From Pycnopodia helianthoides (Eukaryota > Echinodermata > Asteroidea > Forcipulatida > Asteriidae): 64,000 nucleotides of DNA. The translations under genes and the position numbers were made by a program. The notes beneath the pieces were generated by a model, which was not told the DNA's origin, ran no database searches, and was given only the letters and a program-made list of their open reading frames with translations. Numbering within the stretch: position 1 is the stretch's first letter; every line of letters starts with the position of its first letter. Positions 36,201-44,860 of the stretch are shown here, in pieces. The DNA is taken from positions 6,986,614-7,050,613 of the forward strand of contig CM063254.1 in NCBI GenBank assembly GCA_032158295.1, read 5' to 3'.

Positions 36201-39200
36201 AGTGTGGGTCAGTGAGCAGAGATACAACATTGAGGACAGACCTACTTGTAAAGTTTCTCTTGTGTCCTCCAAAAATCTTAAAAGTTTGGACATCAAGTTG
36301 CTGTATTTTCCTGTTTGCTCAATAATTCTGGTGAGTTTTCATTTATTTACTTAATTTTTTACATTGTCTAATCTGTGTACATATTTACCTTTTTGTGCAT
36401 TATTTTTGTGGTTGAGATAAAACTTTCAGAGTATGGAAACTATTTCTTTGCCTTTGGTAGGTTTCCAAAGAAAGTTTATTTTACTAAGTGAAGCCTTGTT
36501 CACATTGTATAAAGGTTACTGTTGAAGGTTCTGAAACTTTTGGAAACTAATTATTATTCCTAAACCTAGTAAAGTCATTTTGCTAAGGACCAGTGTTTTA
36601 TGTCATTTCCTTGTTTAGTTTGGAGGCACTTTAATCAGTACCTTGGCCAAACTTGTGCATCAAGTGTTAGCACTTGTGACTGAATTTTACTTGCTGTGTC
36701 TATGGTTTTGGGATATAAAGAAGAGGAGTTTTTGTATGCTATTAGTCTGGATTTACTTGACTGACTTTTCTAAGGACTGTTTTATAGTAATTTTAAACAT
36801 AGGTTTGATGCTGATACACTGTGCATTTTATGTAGAAACCTGATATTTCTTTTGGACCATGCTTTGCCTGTGCATCTCTTATTTTTCTCAAGATGTTTAT
36901 TTGGGGGATTTGCATACCTAATGAGTTCCATAGGGTTGTGTAGCTTCTTCAAGTTTATGGCTGGTTTTTATTACTTAATCCCCTGCCACAGTCAACAGTT
37001 CCTTTGTTATTTAGATTTTTGAGGTGTCTTGGAGAGATGATTTTCTCTTAAGTTTTCCAGTATAGTTTTGTACAGGAAAAGTGTACTGTGCATGGTATAA
37101 TTTGAAATGCATATTTTATTAATGTTTATTTGTAACTTGATCTTTAATCATTTCTTTTGCATTTTTCTTTGTATTTACAGGCTATTTGTTATTTGTTCTG
37201 ATTGTGCTTAGAGAGTAATTCGCTATTAGTGCTGTGTTGGGTTTTTACTTCTTTTTTTATATTTTGTATTTTTGAGTTTAATCTGGAGTTAATATTTGCT
37301 CTGGCTGAAAGTAAACTTTTCCGGATTGTTCAAACATCAGTGGTCAAAGTTTAATTAAAAGTTCATAGTGTTGTTTCAGTGCAAAATTTAGTGTTCTTGC
37401 CCCAGTTATTTAAGGAAAATCTGCGACTCTTCATTTAGATCTTGGGTCCTCACTGCAATCCCTCTAGCTTTATTAGTATTTTTCTTAGTGTACCATTTTT
37501 CGTGGTTACACCTGCAACCTGTAAAGCTTGGTTGATCTTCAAAGTCCCAGCCTTGTACCTTTAGGTTTTGATCTCGATCATAAATTCTCTAAATCTCCAA
37601 CTTCATTCTTAAGAAATTGGTTTCTGTCATCGTACTCTTAGTCTGTAAGTCAAATCTTTACGATCTGGTTGATTCTCCCTAAAGGTCTGTACCTTATCAA
37701 GTCTAAGTCCTGGGCCTTAGAATTTTAATTGACATCAGCAAATTACACTGGGCAGTTTTGTTTCTTCAGTTTTTTTCTTGTGCATAAATAGATTATCTTA
37801 GTTTTTTTGTTTCAGCTTAATTAAAGTCCTCACAAATAATATTGTTTCTATTACAACCAACCATAAAACAGAACAGTGTAATACGCTCTTTCTAGATGAG
37901 ACAATCCAAGAACACCTTTAACACACTATAGTCCATTTCAGAAAAAAACAATTTTAGTAATTTATTGACCAGCTTACTCACATTGTTCGGCAATGCTTTC
38001 ACATTGTCTCTTTAAACTTTCTCCTCCATCCTTCAAGATAGCTTGAGAAACTGGTCCTGAGAATGAAGATTCACATGAAAGAAACTGTTTATTGTTTTTA
38101 AACAAGGATTTTGAGTTGGTGTGATTTATTACTGTAAGCCAGATATAAATAAAAAGAAACGGGCAGAATAATTTCCACCCCAAGAGGAAATGAATAAATT
38201 GTGTACCTCATTAATACACAATTTTTAAAGATTTATAGTGTAAAACTTATGATCTACATGTAATTAAGTAGTTTAAAAATTGGTTCTGGTATATGCAACC
38301 TAGCCCTCCAGATTCTCCTCTTTGAACTCAACAACTCCGTTCTTCAGTATAGGTTTAATGGTTAACACATGTAATTGTAGACCTACCAAAATGAGGCTAG
38401 AAGGCGAAATGGAGTCTGGCACCTATTCAGAATCATGGCAACTTGCATTGTAATGTGTATTCACTGCACACAGTGCCTGCACAAAGTCTATAATTTGTCT
38501 TATATCGTAGACTGACTAACCTTGTAAGTCTAAGCCCTTTCCCACACTGTTTACAATTGCATGAGTTGTTTCTCGCACAAGATCTCCCTGCTGGACTTGA
38601 AGACAAACTGAGCCAATGTTGGTTAGAATCCCTGTTGTCGAGTCTTCTCTTAATTCCGAGTATGACTCCCGGTCAGTAACAACTACAATTTAATGTACAT
38701 GTATGATCAAATTGAACAGCCATCAGAATGAACTCATTGGGGTTGAGTGGAATAAATGCCTGGATTGTCACCACGGAAATTAGGCAAAACCGAAGGCCAA
38801 AAATTAAGCAAATTCACATGGATTTTAACAAACTTGTGTGTAAATTGCTTTCATACTAACTTATCTTATGCAGTGAAAAATTGAAATAAATAGGGTCTGA
38901 AAAATTAATAAGCGTACCTGCTGCCGTTTTTTTGTTTTTTTTCAGTGCTTTCTTTTTCTTTCTTGTACCTCCACCAGGGGCTCCTCCAGTGGCTCCTCCA
39001 GTAGTTCTTACAGTGACTCCCCCAGTGGCTCCAGGAGATGAAGGATCAAGACGTTGAATTTCGACCTCAAATCCCTTAAAATGACAGCAATAGGTTAGCT
39101 TAATACACCATAATGAGTTGTTCCATGACTGAAAACACTTTTTGTTGTATACTAATTGTATTTTTGATCATAAATGGAAATAATCACATCAGCTTGAAAA

Positions 39201-42200
39201 TTAACAGATACTGCTTGCCGATACAACTTGACTTGACATAAAGGTCAGACATTGTGAAGGAAAAATCAATCAAACAACATGTTCTGATGCATTTCAGGGG
39301 AACTTTGTCTAGTGAATGTGAACGAGGATTTCAAGATCTTAGTAGAGCATTTGATAATTTAAGAATTCTATACGCTTACGGAGATTATATATCAATTTGA
39401 TGTTGTTACCTTGATAGTGTTCATGTCTTTGTCATATACAACAAAGTGCACATCTTTCAGTGATCCATTTGGATGTTGAATGCTGAATTTAAAAGCTGCC
39501 TCATACATACAGCGAGCAGTGACAGCTGGTGGATATTTCAGGTTTCCTGTTCCAAGTGCAGGGATTGCCATGGAGGTCATGCCGTTTCTAGAAGCATGTA
39601 GCATTAGTTCTACGACTAGCTTCTTCAATAACTGTAAGAACAGAAGCATGAAATTATTAACATCGCCAAAGGAAGATATAGGCTGAAAATCAATATTTGT
39701 AAAACTCATGCAACCTTCAATGATTAGGACTAGGATTAAGTTATACATTTAAATTTAGTTCATATTAATATCCAGTATCTTATTTCATTCTTTTACAAGT
39801 ATTTTAAATAAGTACAACATATACGGAAAATTTAAATGTGTTAGAAAAATATTGTGCGGATATTTAAGAAAATCTGTATTATATCATGTTCAGTCCACCT
39901 GCGTTAAAACTTTTGTGACTTGCCCTTAAGTTGACAATAACCTCCATATATTGCCCCCTGGCTTCTCAGCTGTACATTTGAAGCGCCCACATAAATTGTG
40001 ACTAGCCCAAGTGATTTTTGTGATGTTTCCATGTAAAATAGACATATTTTCAAACAGGCAGTAGCTAGCGTTTTACTACCCTGCCAAACTACCTAAACAA
40101 AAGCTTTTGACTAGAACCCAGCACTCTTGACAAAAAACGAGTGTTTGTACCCTGGGTTAAAGTGACTAACATCAAGTCCTGATGATTTAGTTGCATTCAC
40201 TCTCACCTGCTCAGACTGGAACTGTTTATATCCTTCGCATACACAATGATAGATCTTCTTGCAGGCAAGACGACCTGCTCCTGTTTCGACAAACAACCAG
40301 GATGCAACATTGCCTTGAGCAGCTATCAATATATTGCATTCTTGCTGGAGGGTGGGCCCGGCTGCCTGTGATATTGCCTGGGATACTTTCCCACTGCTCA
40401 GATTCATATCACTCCCCGCTGTGTTTACGATAACATCAACCTACCACAGATAAAAGAAGATATCAAATTATACAGACTAAAATGCATGGATATTGTGTTC
40501 TTAATTGTTTGACAGATGTCTTCAGAACCCCTTCATTTTCATACAAAAATATAAAAACACAGTATTAGTGGGGGGGGGGGCCTATTTATAAAAATAGGGG
40601 TCCCGTTGAAATTTCATGTTAATTTTTGGCAACCATTATAAATGTAATCTTAGTAGTCGTAGCAACAAGAAATTCTATGTTGCCATTTTTTCAAATAGGT
40701 TTCAGTGACCTTTACACAAGGTCAAAGATCACTTTTGAAGTTGAAATCTCAGCGGCTACCACCAACACGAGGAGCTTTGAAAGAGGCAATTGCTCGAGCG
40801 CATTACCAGGCTACGGTCTGGTACCAAGATGACCTCACTCATCCAAAGCTACCACCAGCCACTGATTATGGCTGGAAAGTTGAGGGAGATGTAGTTGTGC
40901 CCATCCCAACTCGAGAGCCACTTGCACCACAGCTGTAATACATATAATAAAGTGTGGTTGTAAGAAGAGCAACTGCCAATCACATTGCTCTTGTAAATCC
41001 CAGAACCTGCATTACTCTGAGATGTGTGCATAATGGGGCAGATGAGGAGATGTGCTGCAATGTAAATGATAATCTCCTTGGTCTTGAAGAAGATGGTGAT
41101 GATGATGACAGTGTTACTCTACAATAAGAACGACACAGTTGTTTTGAGGTATTGGTTTGAAAAATCCAAACTTGTATTCAATCAGATCTTTACAATCATT
41201 TCAATAGAAGGTGTTGTCCTGTTCCAAAATCTCAGTGTTGGGTTTGTTTCTAAATTCAGACAAAATGTAAGTTTTGTGAACCTAAAAAGTAGTAAGGCAG
41301 CAAGGCTTAAGCAGTCCTGAACAAAGTTTTGAGGTTTGGCAATGTTTCAAAATCCAGGTGCAAAAAAAATAAATAAATACAATACAAAATCAACAAGATT
41401 GTTCACAAGACTCGTATCAAATGTTCATTAAAACTGTCCCATATCCCTCAAACAATCAAATCCAAGATGGCCACCGCACATGGTGGCCATTTTTTAATTT
41501 CATAATCTTTGTTTATTATTTGATAATTCAAATCCTCGTTTTATGCAAGAATATTAAAATAAGATGTGCCAAAAAGTTCTTAAAAAGCATAAAAATGAAA
41601 AAAATCCAATGTTCCGATGGAAACCGTAGACGTTTCACTTACGTTTTCAATTAAATATTATGACCTTAGATTAGATATGGTTAAATGACCAAGTTTATTT
41701 GTGTTCTAAAGCAGAGGTTGGCAAGTTAAGGGCAAAATAAGGAAGAAAACAATATAAAAGTGTTCTAAGGTAAAATAAACGGTTGCCATGGAAACCATAG
41801 ACGTTTCAATTATTTTGTTCAATTAAATGTTTTGACCTAAGATTAGATATGGTTAAATGACCAAGTTTATTTGTGTTCTAAAGCAAGTTATGGGCAATAT
41901 AAGGAAGAAAACAGTACAAAAGTGACCTTTGACCTTTGACCTCGTGTAAAGGTCACTGAAACCTATTTGAAAAAATGGCAACATCATTTTTTTTGTTTCT
42001 GTCACTATTTTGAATGCATTTATAATGGTTGCCGAAAATTTACAAGAAATTTCAACGAAAGTACATTGCCCCCCCCCCCCCCCACTATATACTACATCAC
42101 ACATCCCGGTAATGTAACAATTCTATAAAAATATTTTTAGAAAGACAGTACTAAGTAAAGTTTGAGGTTTACCGCTTCCAATGCAATGCTTCCCTTGGTC

Positions 42201-42321
42201 ATCTTGATTGTCATGCCTTCCAGGGTTACAACGTTCAATCCAGAAACAGTAAATCCTGGTGTTTCTGTTGCTGGGTTTGGTAGTGCCAGTGGGATGGGTC
42301 TGTTTCTACCTGTGCCACCAA
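18785..42321 (-). CDS. PARP14-like mono-ADP-ribosyltransferase (gene B, 5' end unresolved)
   Basis: Fifteen exons join with consistent phases: 42321-42173, 40440-40207, 39631-39410, 39074-38918, 38682-38521, 38056-37982, 26792-26619, 26039-25833, 23971-23793, 23457-23368, 22933-22784, 22292-22091, 21270-21119, 20063-19889, 19068-18785 (TAA). This gives 870 visible residues. The order is macrodomain 1, a Gly-rich linker with a lysine cluster ([11 protein letters not shown], possible nuclear signal), macrodomain 2, a linker related to the PARP14 KH region, WWE and the PARP catalytic domain. Triad positions read H (DLYHGT), Y (GTYFAV) and L (YPEYLIKF), the H-Y-L pattern of mono-ADP-ribosyltransferases PARP14/15. 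The first listed exon needs one nucleotide from an upstream exon that I could not define; a degraded match to gene A exon 7 lies at about 42515-42600. Introns contain a Ty3/gypsy element, a SINE and a TIR element. Confidence 0.88.
20625..20926 (+). repeat. Short copy of the CTAGA...CACCTAA repeat family
   Basis: It starts CTAGAAGTTCAGTTTTGT and continues AGGTGTTCATAATTGATGTC, then ACCGGAAGTAAAGGTCAAAT, and ends AACAATAACAGTACG...AAATACCTAA. The same start, middle and end words occur in the large repeats at 52.4-62.8 kb. It is a 0.3-kb deletion copy in an intron of gene B, between the two upstream catalytic exons. Confidence 0.55.
22091..22292 (-). other. WWE domain exon of gene B
   Basis: A single exon encodes a WWE-like domain ([20 protein letters not shown] ... 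[12 protein letters not shown]). The WWE fold binds ADP-ribose or iso-ADP-ribose and precedes the catalytic domain in PARP14-type proteins. The first conserved tryptophan is present (W in VKWKY). Confidence 0.75.
25195..25612 (-). mobile_element. tRNA-Leu-derived SINE with Deu-like central domain
   Basis: The minus-strand head at about 25612-25525 matches a tRNA-Leu(CAA)-type sequence: TGGCCGAGCGGATAAGAGC (A box), CCAGACTCAAGCTCTGG (anticodon arm with CAA) and GTGGGTTTGAGTCCC (B box). It is followed by a body with TCCTTCGGATGGGACGTAAA, GGTCCCGTGTG and AAAAGAACCCATG, then GAGAAGGGGTTCGCCC and GGTGTTCC. This order is that of the Deu domain shared by vertebrate and echinoderm SINEs of the AmnSINE/SINE3 type. 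The tail includes TAAAGCGCATAGAGAACT. It lies in an intron of gene B, in the sense orientation. Confidence 0.78.
26860..27419. repeat. Degenerate tandem repeat (left of LTR element)
   Basis: Related words recur imperfectly: GTCTAAGCCTGGGAC, GGGTTGAT, AAGGTCTT, GATCTTGG. The same style of sequence resumes at 37515-37735 right of the retroelement, so the element inserted into this array. The period is too blurred to state by eye. Confidence 0.45.
27424..28937 (+). repeat. LTR1 (outer 5' LTR)
   Basis: 1514 bp, beginning TGTAGAGGAG and ending GGTTACA. It shares most diagnostic bases with LTR3 against LTR2, for example GATGCGAGG (LTR2 GATGCAAGG), TGCTATTAG (LTR2 TGCTGTTAG) and GAGTTAATATT (LTR2 GAGTTAACATT). 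After it come T9 and GG, resembling the first bases of the internal region, before LTR2 begins. Confidence 0.9.
28948..30429 (+). repeat. LTR2 (internal, 5'-truncated LTR)
   Basis: It lacks the first 24 or so bases of the LTR, including the TG end, and begins at TTGTTTTTATTCATCC. It has a short deletion near its 3' end (TTAGTGTACC instead of TTAGTATTTTTCTTAGTGTACC-like spacing) and several private substitutions. It directly abuts the primer-binding region and gag. Confidence 0.88.
30436..30453 (+). promoter_or_regulatory. Candidate primer-binding site
   Basis: TGGTGGAAGATCCGGGTG lies six bases after the end of LTR2. It starts with TGG as expected for annealing to a tRNA CCA end. I cannot name the tRNA with confidence. 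After LTR1 only the first bases of a similar string remain. Confidence 0.5.
30592..31762 (+). pseudogene. gag of the gypsy element (stop and frameshift)
   Basis: The frame from the ATG at 30592 runs to an in-frame TAA at 30955-30957, continues open to 31515, and is replaced by the +1 frame, which overlaps from about 31475 and ends at 31762. The last part carries a retroviral-type zinc knuckle, [15 protein letters not shown] (31664-31708, CX2CX4HX4C). The middle is helical and charged, consistent with a capsid. A single substitution would explain the stop, and an indel the frame change near 31475-31515. Gag would form the particle that packages the element RNA. Confidence 0.8.
31763..33666 (+). 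pseudogene. pol part 1: protease and reverse transcriptase
   Basis: This frame is displaced by one relative to the zinc-knuckle frame, so pol expression in the parent element needed frameshifting or the relation has decayed. Aspartic protease active site: [11 protein letters not shown] (about 31945-31977). [45 protein letters not shown] and the catalytic YLDDVII (about 33274-33294). The frame is lost near 33595 and runs into a stop at 33666, while the following domain continues in another frame. Confidence 0.88.
33595..35903 (+). pseudogene. pol part 2: RNase H and integrase
   Basis: A long open frame starting after the frameshift near 33595. RNase [40 protein letters not shown] and the terminal NANADALSR. 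Integrase: an HHCC zinc-binding region (LGHLGF ... CERC, about 34590-34700), then the DDE core with [19 protein letters not shown] and the glutamate in [10 protein letters not shown], ending with a chromodomain-free tail rich in charged residues. Translation stops at 35903. All catalytic acidic residues are visible. Confidence 0.88.
35998..37510 (+). repeat. LTR3 (3' LTR)
   Basis: 1513 bp, TGTAGAGG...GGTTACA, followed by the CCTG target duplication. It is preceded by the purine-containing AAAGAATGGGCG, a weak polypurine tract. By eye it differs from LTR1 at only a handful of sites (for example CTTTTCCGG against CTATTCTGG), which suggests a fairly young insertion. Confidence 0.9.
37515..37735. 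repeat. Degenerate tandem repeat (right of LTR element)
   Basis: Continuation of the 26860-27419 array: GGTTGATCTT, AAGTCCCAGCCTTG and AAGTCTAAGTCCTGGGCC words. Nothing else is visible up to the 37982 exon. Confidence 0.45.
40705..41035 (+). pseudogene. Fragment of a transposon-associated CXC-domain protein
   Basis: The frame gives [39 protein letters not shown] and [10 protein letters not shown] before a stop at 40938. Downstream, in a continuing broken frame, [19 protein letters not shown] follows. I recall this N-terminal plus cysteine-rich (tesmin/TSO1-like CXC) arrangement from many invertebrate repeat-encoded proteins. Its function is unknown to me. It lies wholly inside the TIR element 40568-42085. 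Confidence 0.5.
41615..41925. repeat. Two-copy tandem repeat, period about 185-190 bp
   Basis: TGGAAACCRTAGACGTTTCA, ATGGTTAAATGACCAAGTTT and TTTGTGTTCTAAAGCA occur twice in order (from about 41620 and about 41787). It is internal to the TIR element 40568-42085. Confidence 0.65.
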
Positions 42322-42879
42322 CTGAGTGAATGAAAAAGCAATTAAAGGTAGGGTTATACTGTGGTAATGACCCCAAAAAGAAATTAAGTGGTTTTTATCA
42401 AAAAGCCTTAGTTGGTAATGGTAGTAAGCATCCTGCAAAATTATTTTGGTTGAAGTGCCCCCAATGATTAGAAATTAATAAAAGTATGTCAATTTCTTTT
42501 TTGAACATACGGCTAAATAGCTGTAGCTGACTTTTGGAAATTTTTTGACTGTTAATGCTGCCCTCACTACAGCCAGAGATGTAGTTGGTACCCGCCTGTC
42601 ACTGGCTAAACAAGGATGGTAGGCACTGTAAATTTTCACAGGCGACTTTCATTATATCTTTCTTGAAAATTTTGCCTATATATTAACATTACATTGACAA
42701 AAACTAAACAATGTCCCTTCCTTTATTGTATTGTACCTTTCTTTTCAAACATGTTTGTTCTTTAGTGAGACATTAGAAGCAGTTCATTGAAATGCTGATT
42801 CATGTGCATTCCAACTTGTTTACAAATAAAATATAGGGTTTGATTCGTTTTCTCTGTGTCCAAATTGTGTTTATGTAAA

Positions 42880-42979
42880 NNNNNNNNNNNNNNNNNNNNN
42901 NNNNNNNNNNNNNNNNNNNNNNNNNNNNNNNNNNNNNNNNNNNNNNNNNNNNNNNNNNNNNNNNNNNNNNNNNNNNNNN
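42880..42979. other. Assembly gap (100 N)
   Basis: A block of exactly 100 N, which usually marks a gap of unknown size. The sequence right after it (CTGACGGTTCACCACACGAT) is identical to that at 44861, so the gap probably sits in a duplicated region. The true content here could include missing exons of genes B and C. Confidence 0.97.
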
Positions 42980-44012
42980 CTGACGGTTCACCACACGATT
43001 CACCATGGCATGTTTGCTTGTAACTTACGTGAAAAAGGTTTTTGTTCAACACGAAAAGGGTATTACAGTGCACAAACAACACATAACCTGTTCATATTCT
43101 TTTGAACCACCTCATTCGGTTATTTGGCAGAAAATCAAACGGTTAACCCTCAAAACCAAAATAGAAAAGAAATTTATGAAATCTCTTTATTTACTCTACT
43201 ACGGTGAACCGTGTAGACTTGGTTTCAAGCCTGCGATCGTGGCTTTTAGTCTACTTGATAGCCAATACATTATTGGGCTAAATAGCGCACATTGTTATAT
43301 TGGCCCATGATAGCTTATCTGTGGGGGCGTTTCTCGTGCCTGATACAGAGGAATAACCGCGATCTCAGACTTGAAATCAAGTCTATGAATGGTGTAAGTC
43401 TATGAATGGTGTAATGGTTAAGAGATACGCTTAACAAGTCAAATGTCTTGAACCTAAATGGAGTTCAGGAGAGATAAAATACTCGTGTTTTTTTTCTTCT
43501 TTTTTTATCACCTTCCTCGACAAACAATGAATGTTCATTGCTTATAACCATTCTTTCATTTTTCAATCCCATTGTTTCTATTCTCTTTTTACTTATTTTG
43601 TATTAATGCTCACAACATAATACCACCCCCAACAAAAAATCTACACAAATTTCAACAACAAAAATGTTGCCTGTGTGTGTTCTTTTGTGTTCAACGCTCT
43701 ACTCGGCAAGAAATAGTCATTTACTGTCAAAGCACAATCATAGTCAGCCCCCCCCCCTCCCCGACAACAACATCCTCACTGCTTCGAATTGTGTATTAAC
43801 GCCGTTTTCAGCAATACATGAACATTGGCTGTCTCTGAACATTCTTAGTCAGCCCCCCCCCCCCCACAAAAATCATCCTTGCTGATTTGAATTTTGTTTT
43901 AACGCCCTACTCAGCGATGAATGGCAATCACTGTCTTTGGACATTCATAGTCATTTTAAAGCCTTATTTTGTAATGTTTAACCAAAAAATTCACGCTTAA
44001 AAAATTTCAGAC
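42980..44012. repeat. 1.03-kb direct repeat, copy 1
   Basis: Nearly identical to 44861-45892 at an offset of 1880-1881 bases, with only small indels seen (for example in the poly-C tracts). It contains AT-rich non-coding DNA and a repeated CTATGAATGGTGTAA. It is adjacent to the assembly gap. Confidence 0.9.
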
Positions 44013-44163
44013 TGTCTGAAATTCTTTCAGCGTGATTTTTGAATTTCTTATTACAAAATAAGGCTTTAAAAAGACTATGAATGTCCATAGACACTGAATG
44101 TCCGTTTACTGCTGAGTAGGGCGTTACAAAACAGCAAGGATGTTTTTGTGGGGGGGGGGGGGG
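43851..44163. repeat. Large palindrome, arms about 150 bp
   Basis: Centred at 44013 in TTCAGACTGTCTGAA. Left-arm words CATCCTTGCTG, AACGCCCTACTCAGC, GGACATTCATAGTC and AAAGCCTTATTTTGTAAT are matched in reverse complement on the right, out to GTTTTTGTGGGGGGG. It looks like two head-to-head transposon ends. Confidence 0.8.
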
Positions 44164-44400
44164 GACGACGACGGGGAGAGAATGTTTATTGTCAGGGGAT
44201 GTCGACAGTGAATGTTTATTGTAGCGTTGGGAATGGGTGGCCCAAGCATTTTGCGCGGGATTGTCTGAAAGTTCCTTTAGTTGATTTTGCGGAGTTGACT
44301 GCACACAGATATACTCCAATCTTTGGTGGATCAGAGACAATTCATAAGTGAAGCAAAGCATTTGATACATAGTTATAGAAAGCAAGAGCCAATTTACAAC

Positions 44401-44826
44401 ATGGTGTTTCGTGGCTTAATTTCGAACGAAAATCGTGCATATATTCGTCTTTTGCGGAAGAGCGGAAAATCACAGAGAGAAATAGCGGCAACGTGCAATG
44501 TATCCCGTAGTTCTGTTCAGCGGAATTGTAAACATGAAGGGCAAGTTCACCGGTGTCACCGTGGCCGAGGTGGGCGAAAAAGACTTCTTTCTAAGCGCCA
44601 GGAGCGTCTTTTGGTGAGAAATGTACAGAAACTTAGGAAAACAGAGGGGCCATTTACCTCGGCAAGAATAAAGTCTGCATGCAGACTGATGCATGTCTCA
44701 GATAGAACCATGAGGCGCGCCATGAATAGACTTGGATTCAAGTACAGGCAAGCTCGTAAAAAGGGACTTGTAACGGATTTGGATCCGAAGAAGAGAGTGG
44801 GGTTCGCCAAGAAGATGACCCGTTAG
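44401..44826 (+). pseudogene. Tc1-like transposase, N-terminal part only
   Basis: An open frame starting MVFRGLISNENRAYIRLLRK, with a helix-turn-helix (SQREIAATCNVSRSSVQR), a GRKR hook-like motif (RGGRKRLLS) and a second HTH-like part (SARIKSACRLMHVSDRTMRR), then RVGFAKKMTR and a stop at 44824-44826. The next few codons (YPPDVWTDH) still resemble the family before similarity ends. The DDE catalytic domain is missing: the frame runs into the 1-kb direct repeat at 44861. This is a dead DNA-binding half of a Tc1/mariner-type transposase. Confidence 0.75.
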
Positions 44827-44860
44827 TACCCGCCAGATGTGTGGACAGATCACGCATGTC

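Larger units (their letters stand above)
27424..37510 (+). mobile_element. Ty3/gypsy LTR retrotransposon with an extra internal LTR
   Basis: A 10.1-kb plus-strand element in an intron of gene B, antisense to the gene. The layout is LTR1 (27424-28937), 10-bp linker, 5'-truncated LTR2 (28948-30429), internal region (30430-35997), LTR3 (35998-37510). Outer LTR ends are TGTAGAGG...GGTTACA, and a 4-bp duplication CCTG flanks the whole (27420-27423 and 37511-37514). Domain order is Gag with zinc knuckle, protease, RT, RNase H, integrase, as in Ty3/gypsy elements. The coding region carries one stop and two frameshifts, so this copy is not autonomous. No envelope-like frame is seen. Confidence 0.92.
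25833..38682 (-). other. Second macrodomain of gene B, split by a 11-kb intron
   Basis: Exons 38682-38521, 38056-37982, 26792-26619 and 26039-25833 together encode a macrodomain: [46 protein letters not shown], then [19 protein letters not shown] and [20 protein letters not shown]. The macro fold binds ADP-ribose; the usual N-A-A-N motif is altered to V-N-S-V-G. The intron between the second and third of these exons (26793-37981) holds the complete gypsy element, and the exon phases still match across it (phase 1 on both sides). Confidence 0.82.
40568..42085. mobile_element. TA-flanked element with about 170-bp inverted repeats
   Basis: The ends are GTGGGGGGGG... and ...CCCCCCCAC with TA on both sides (40566-40567 and 42086-42087). 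The inverted repeats extend through AACCATTATAAATG, TTTTTTCAAATAGGTTTCAG and TGACCTTTACAC, matched in reverse complement at about 41925-42060. TA target sites and TIRs point to the Tc1/mariner superfamily. The interior holds a decayed CXC-type coding fragment (40720-41035) but no transposase. It lies in the intron of gene B's first macrodomain. Confidence 0.7.
39410..42321 (-). other. First macrodomain of gene B
   Basis: Exons 42321-42173, 40440-40207 and 39631-39410. Strand 1 is [15 protein letters not shown]; the ligand loop is [20 protein letters not shown]; then [15 protein letters not shown] and, at the end, [18 protein letters not shown] with [10 protein letters not shown]. The usual N-A-A-N is N-T-A-G here. 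The same exon layout starts in gene A at 1828-1560 and 46-1, so the two genes are duplicates. A 1.5-kb TIR element sits in the first of these introns. Confidence 0.85.

Noticed and set aside
43005..43310. 101-codon frame present twice (also 44885-45190)
   Set aside because: It lies wholly in the 1.03-kb duplicated repeat and overlaps the end of a dead transposase; no recognisable domain.
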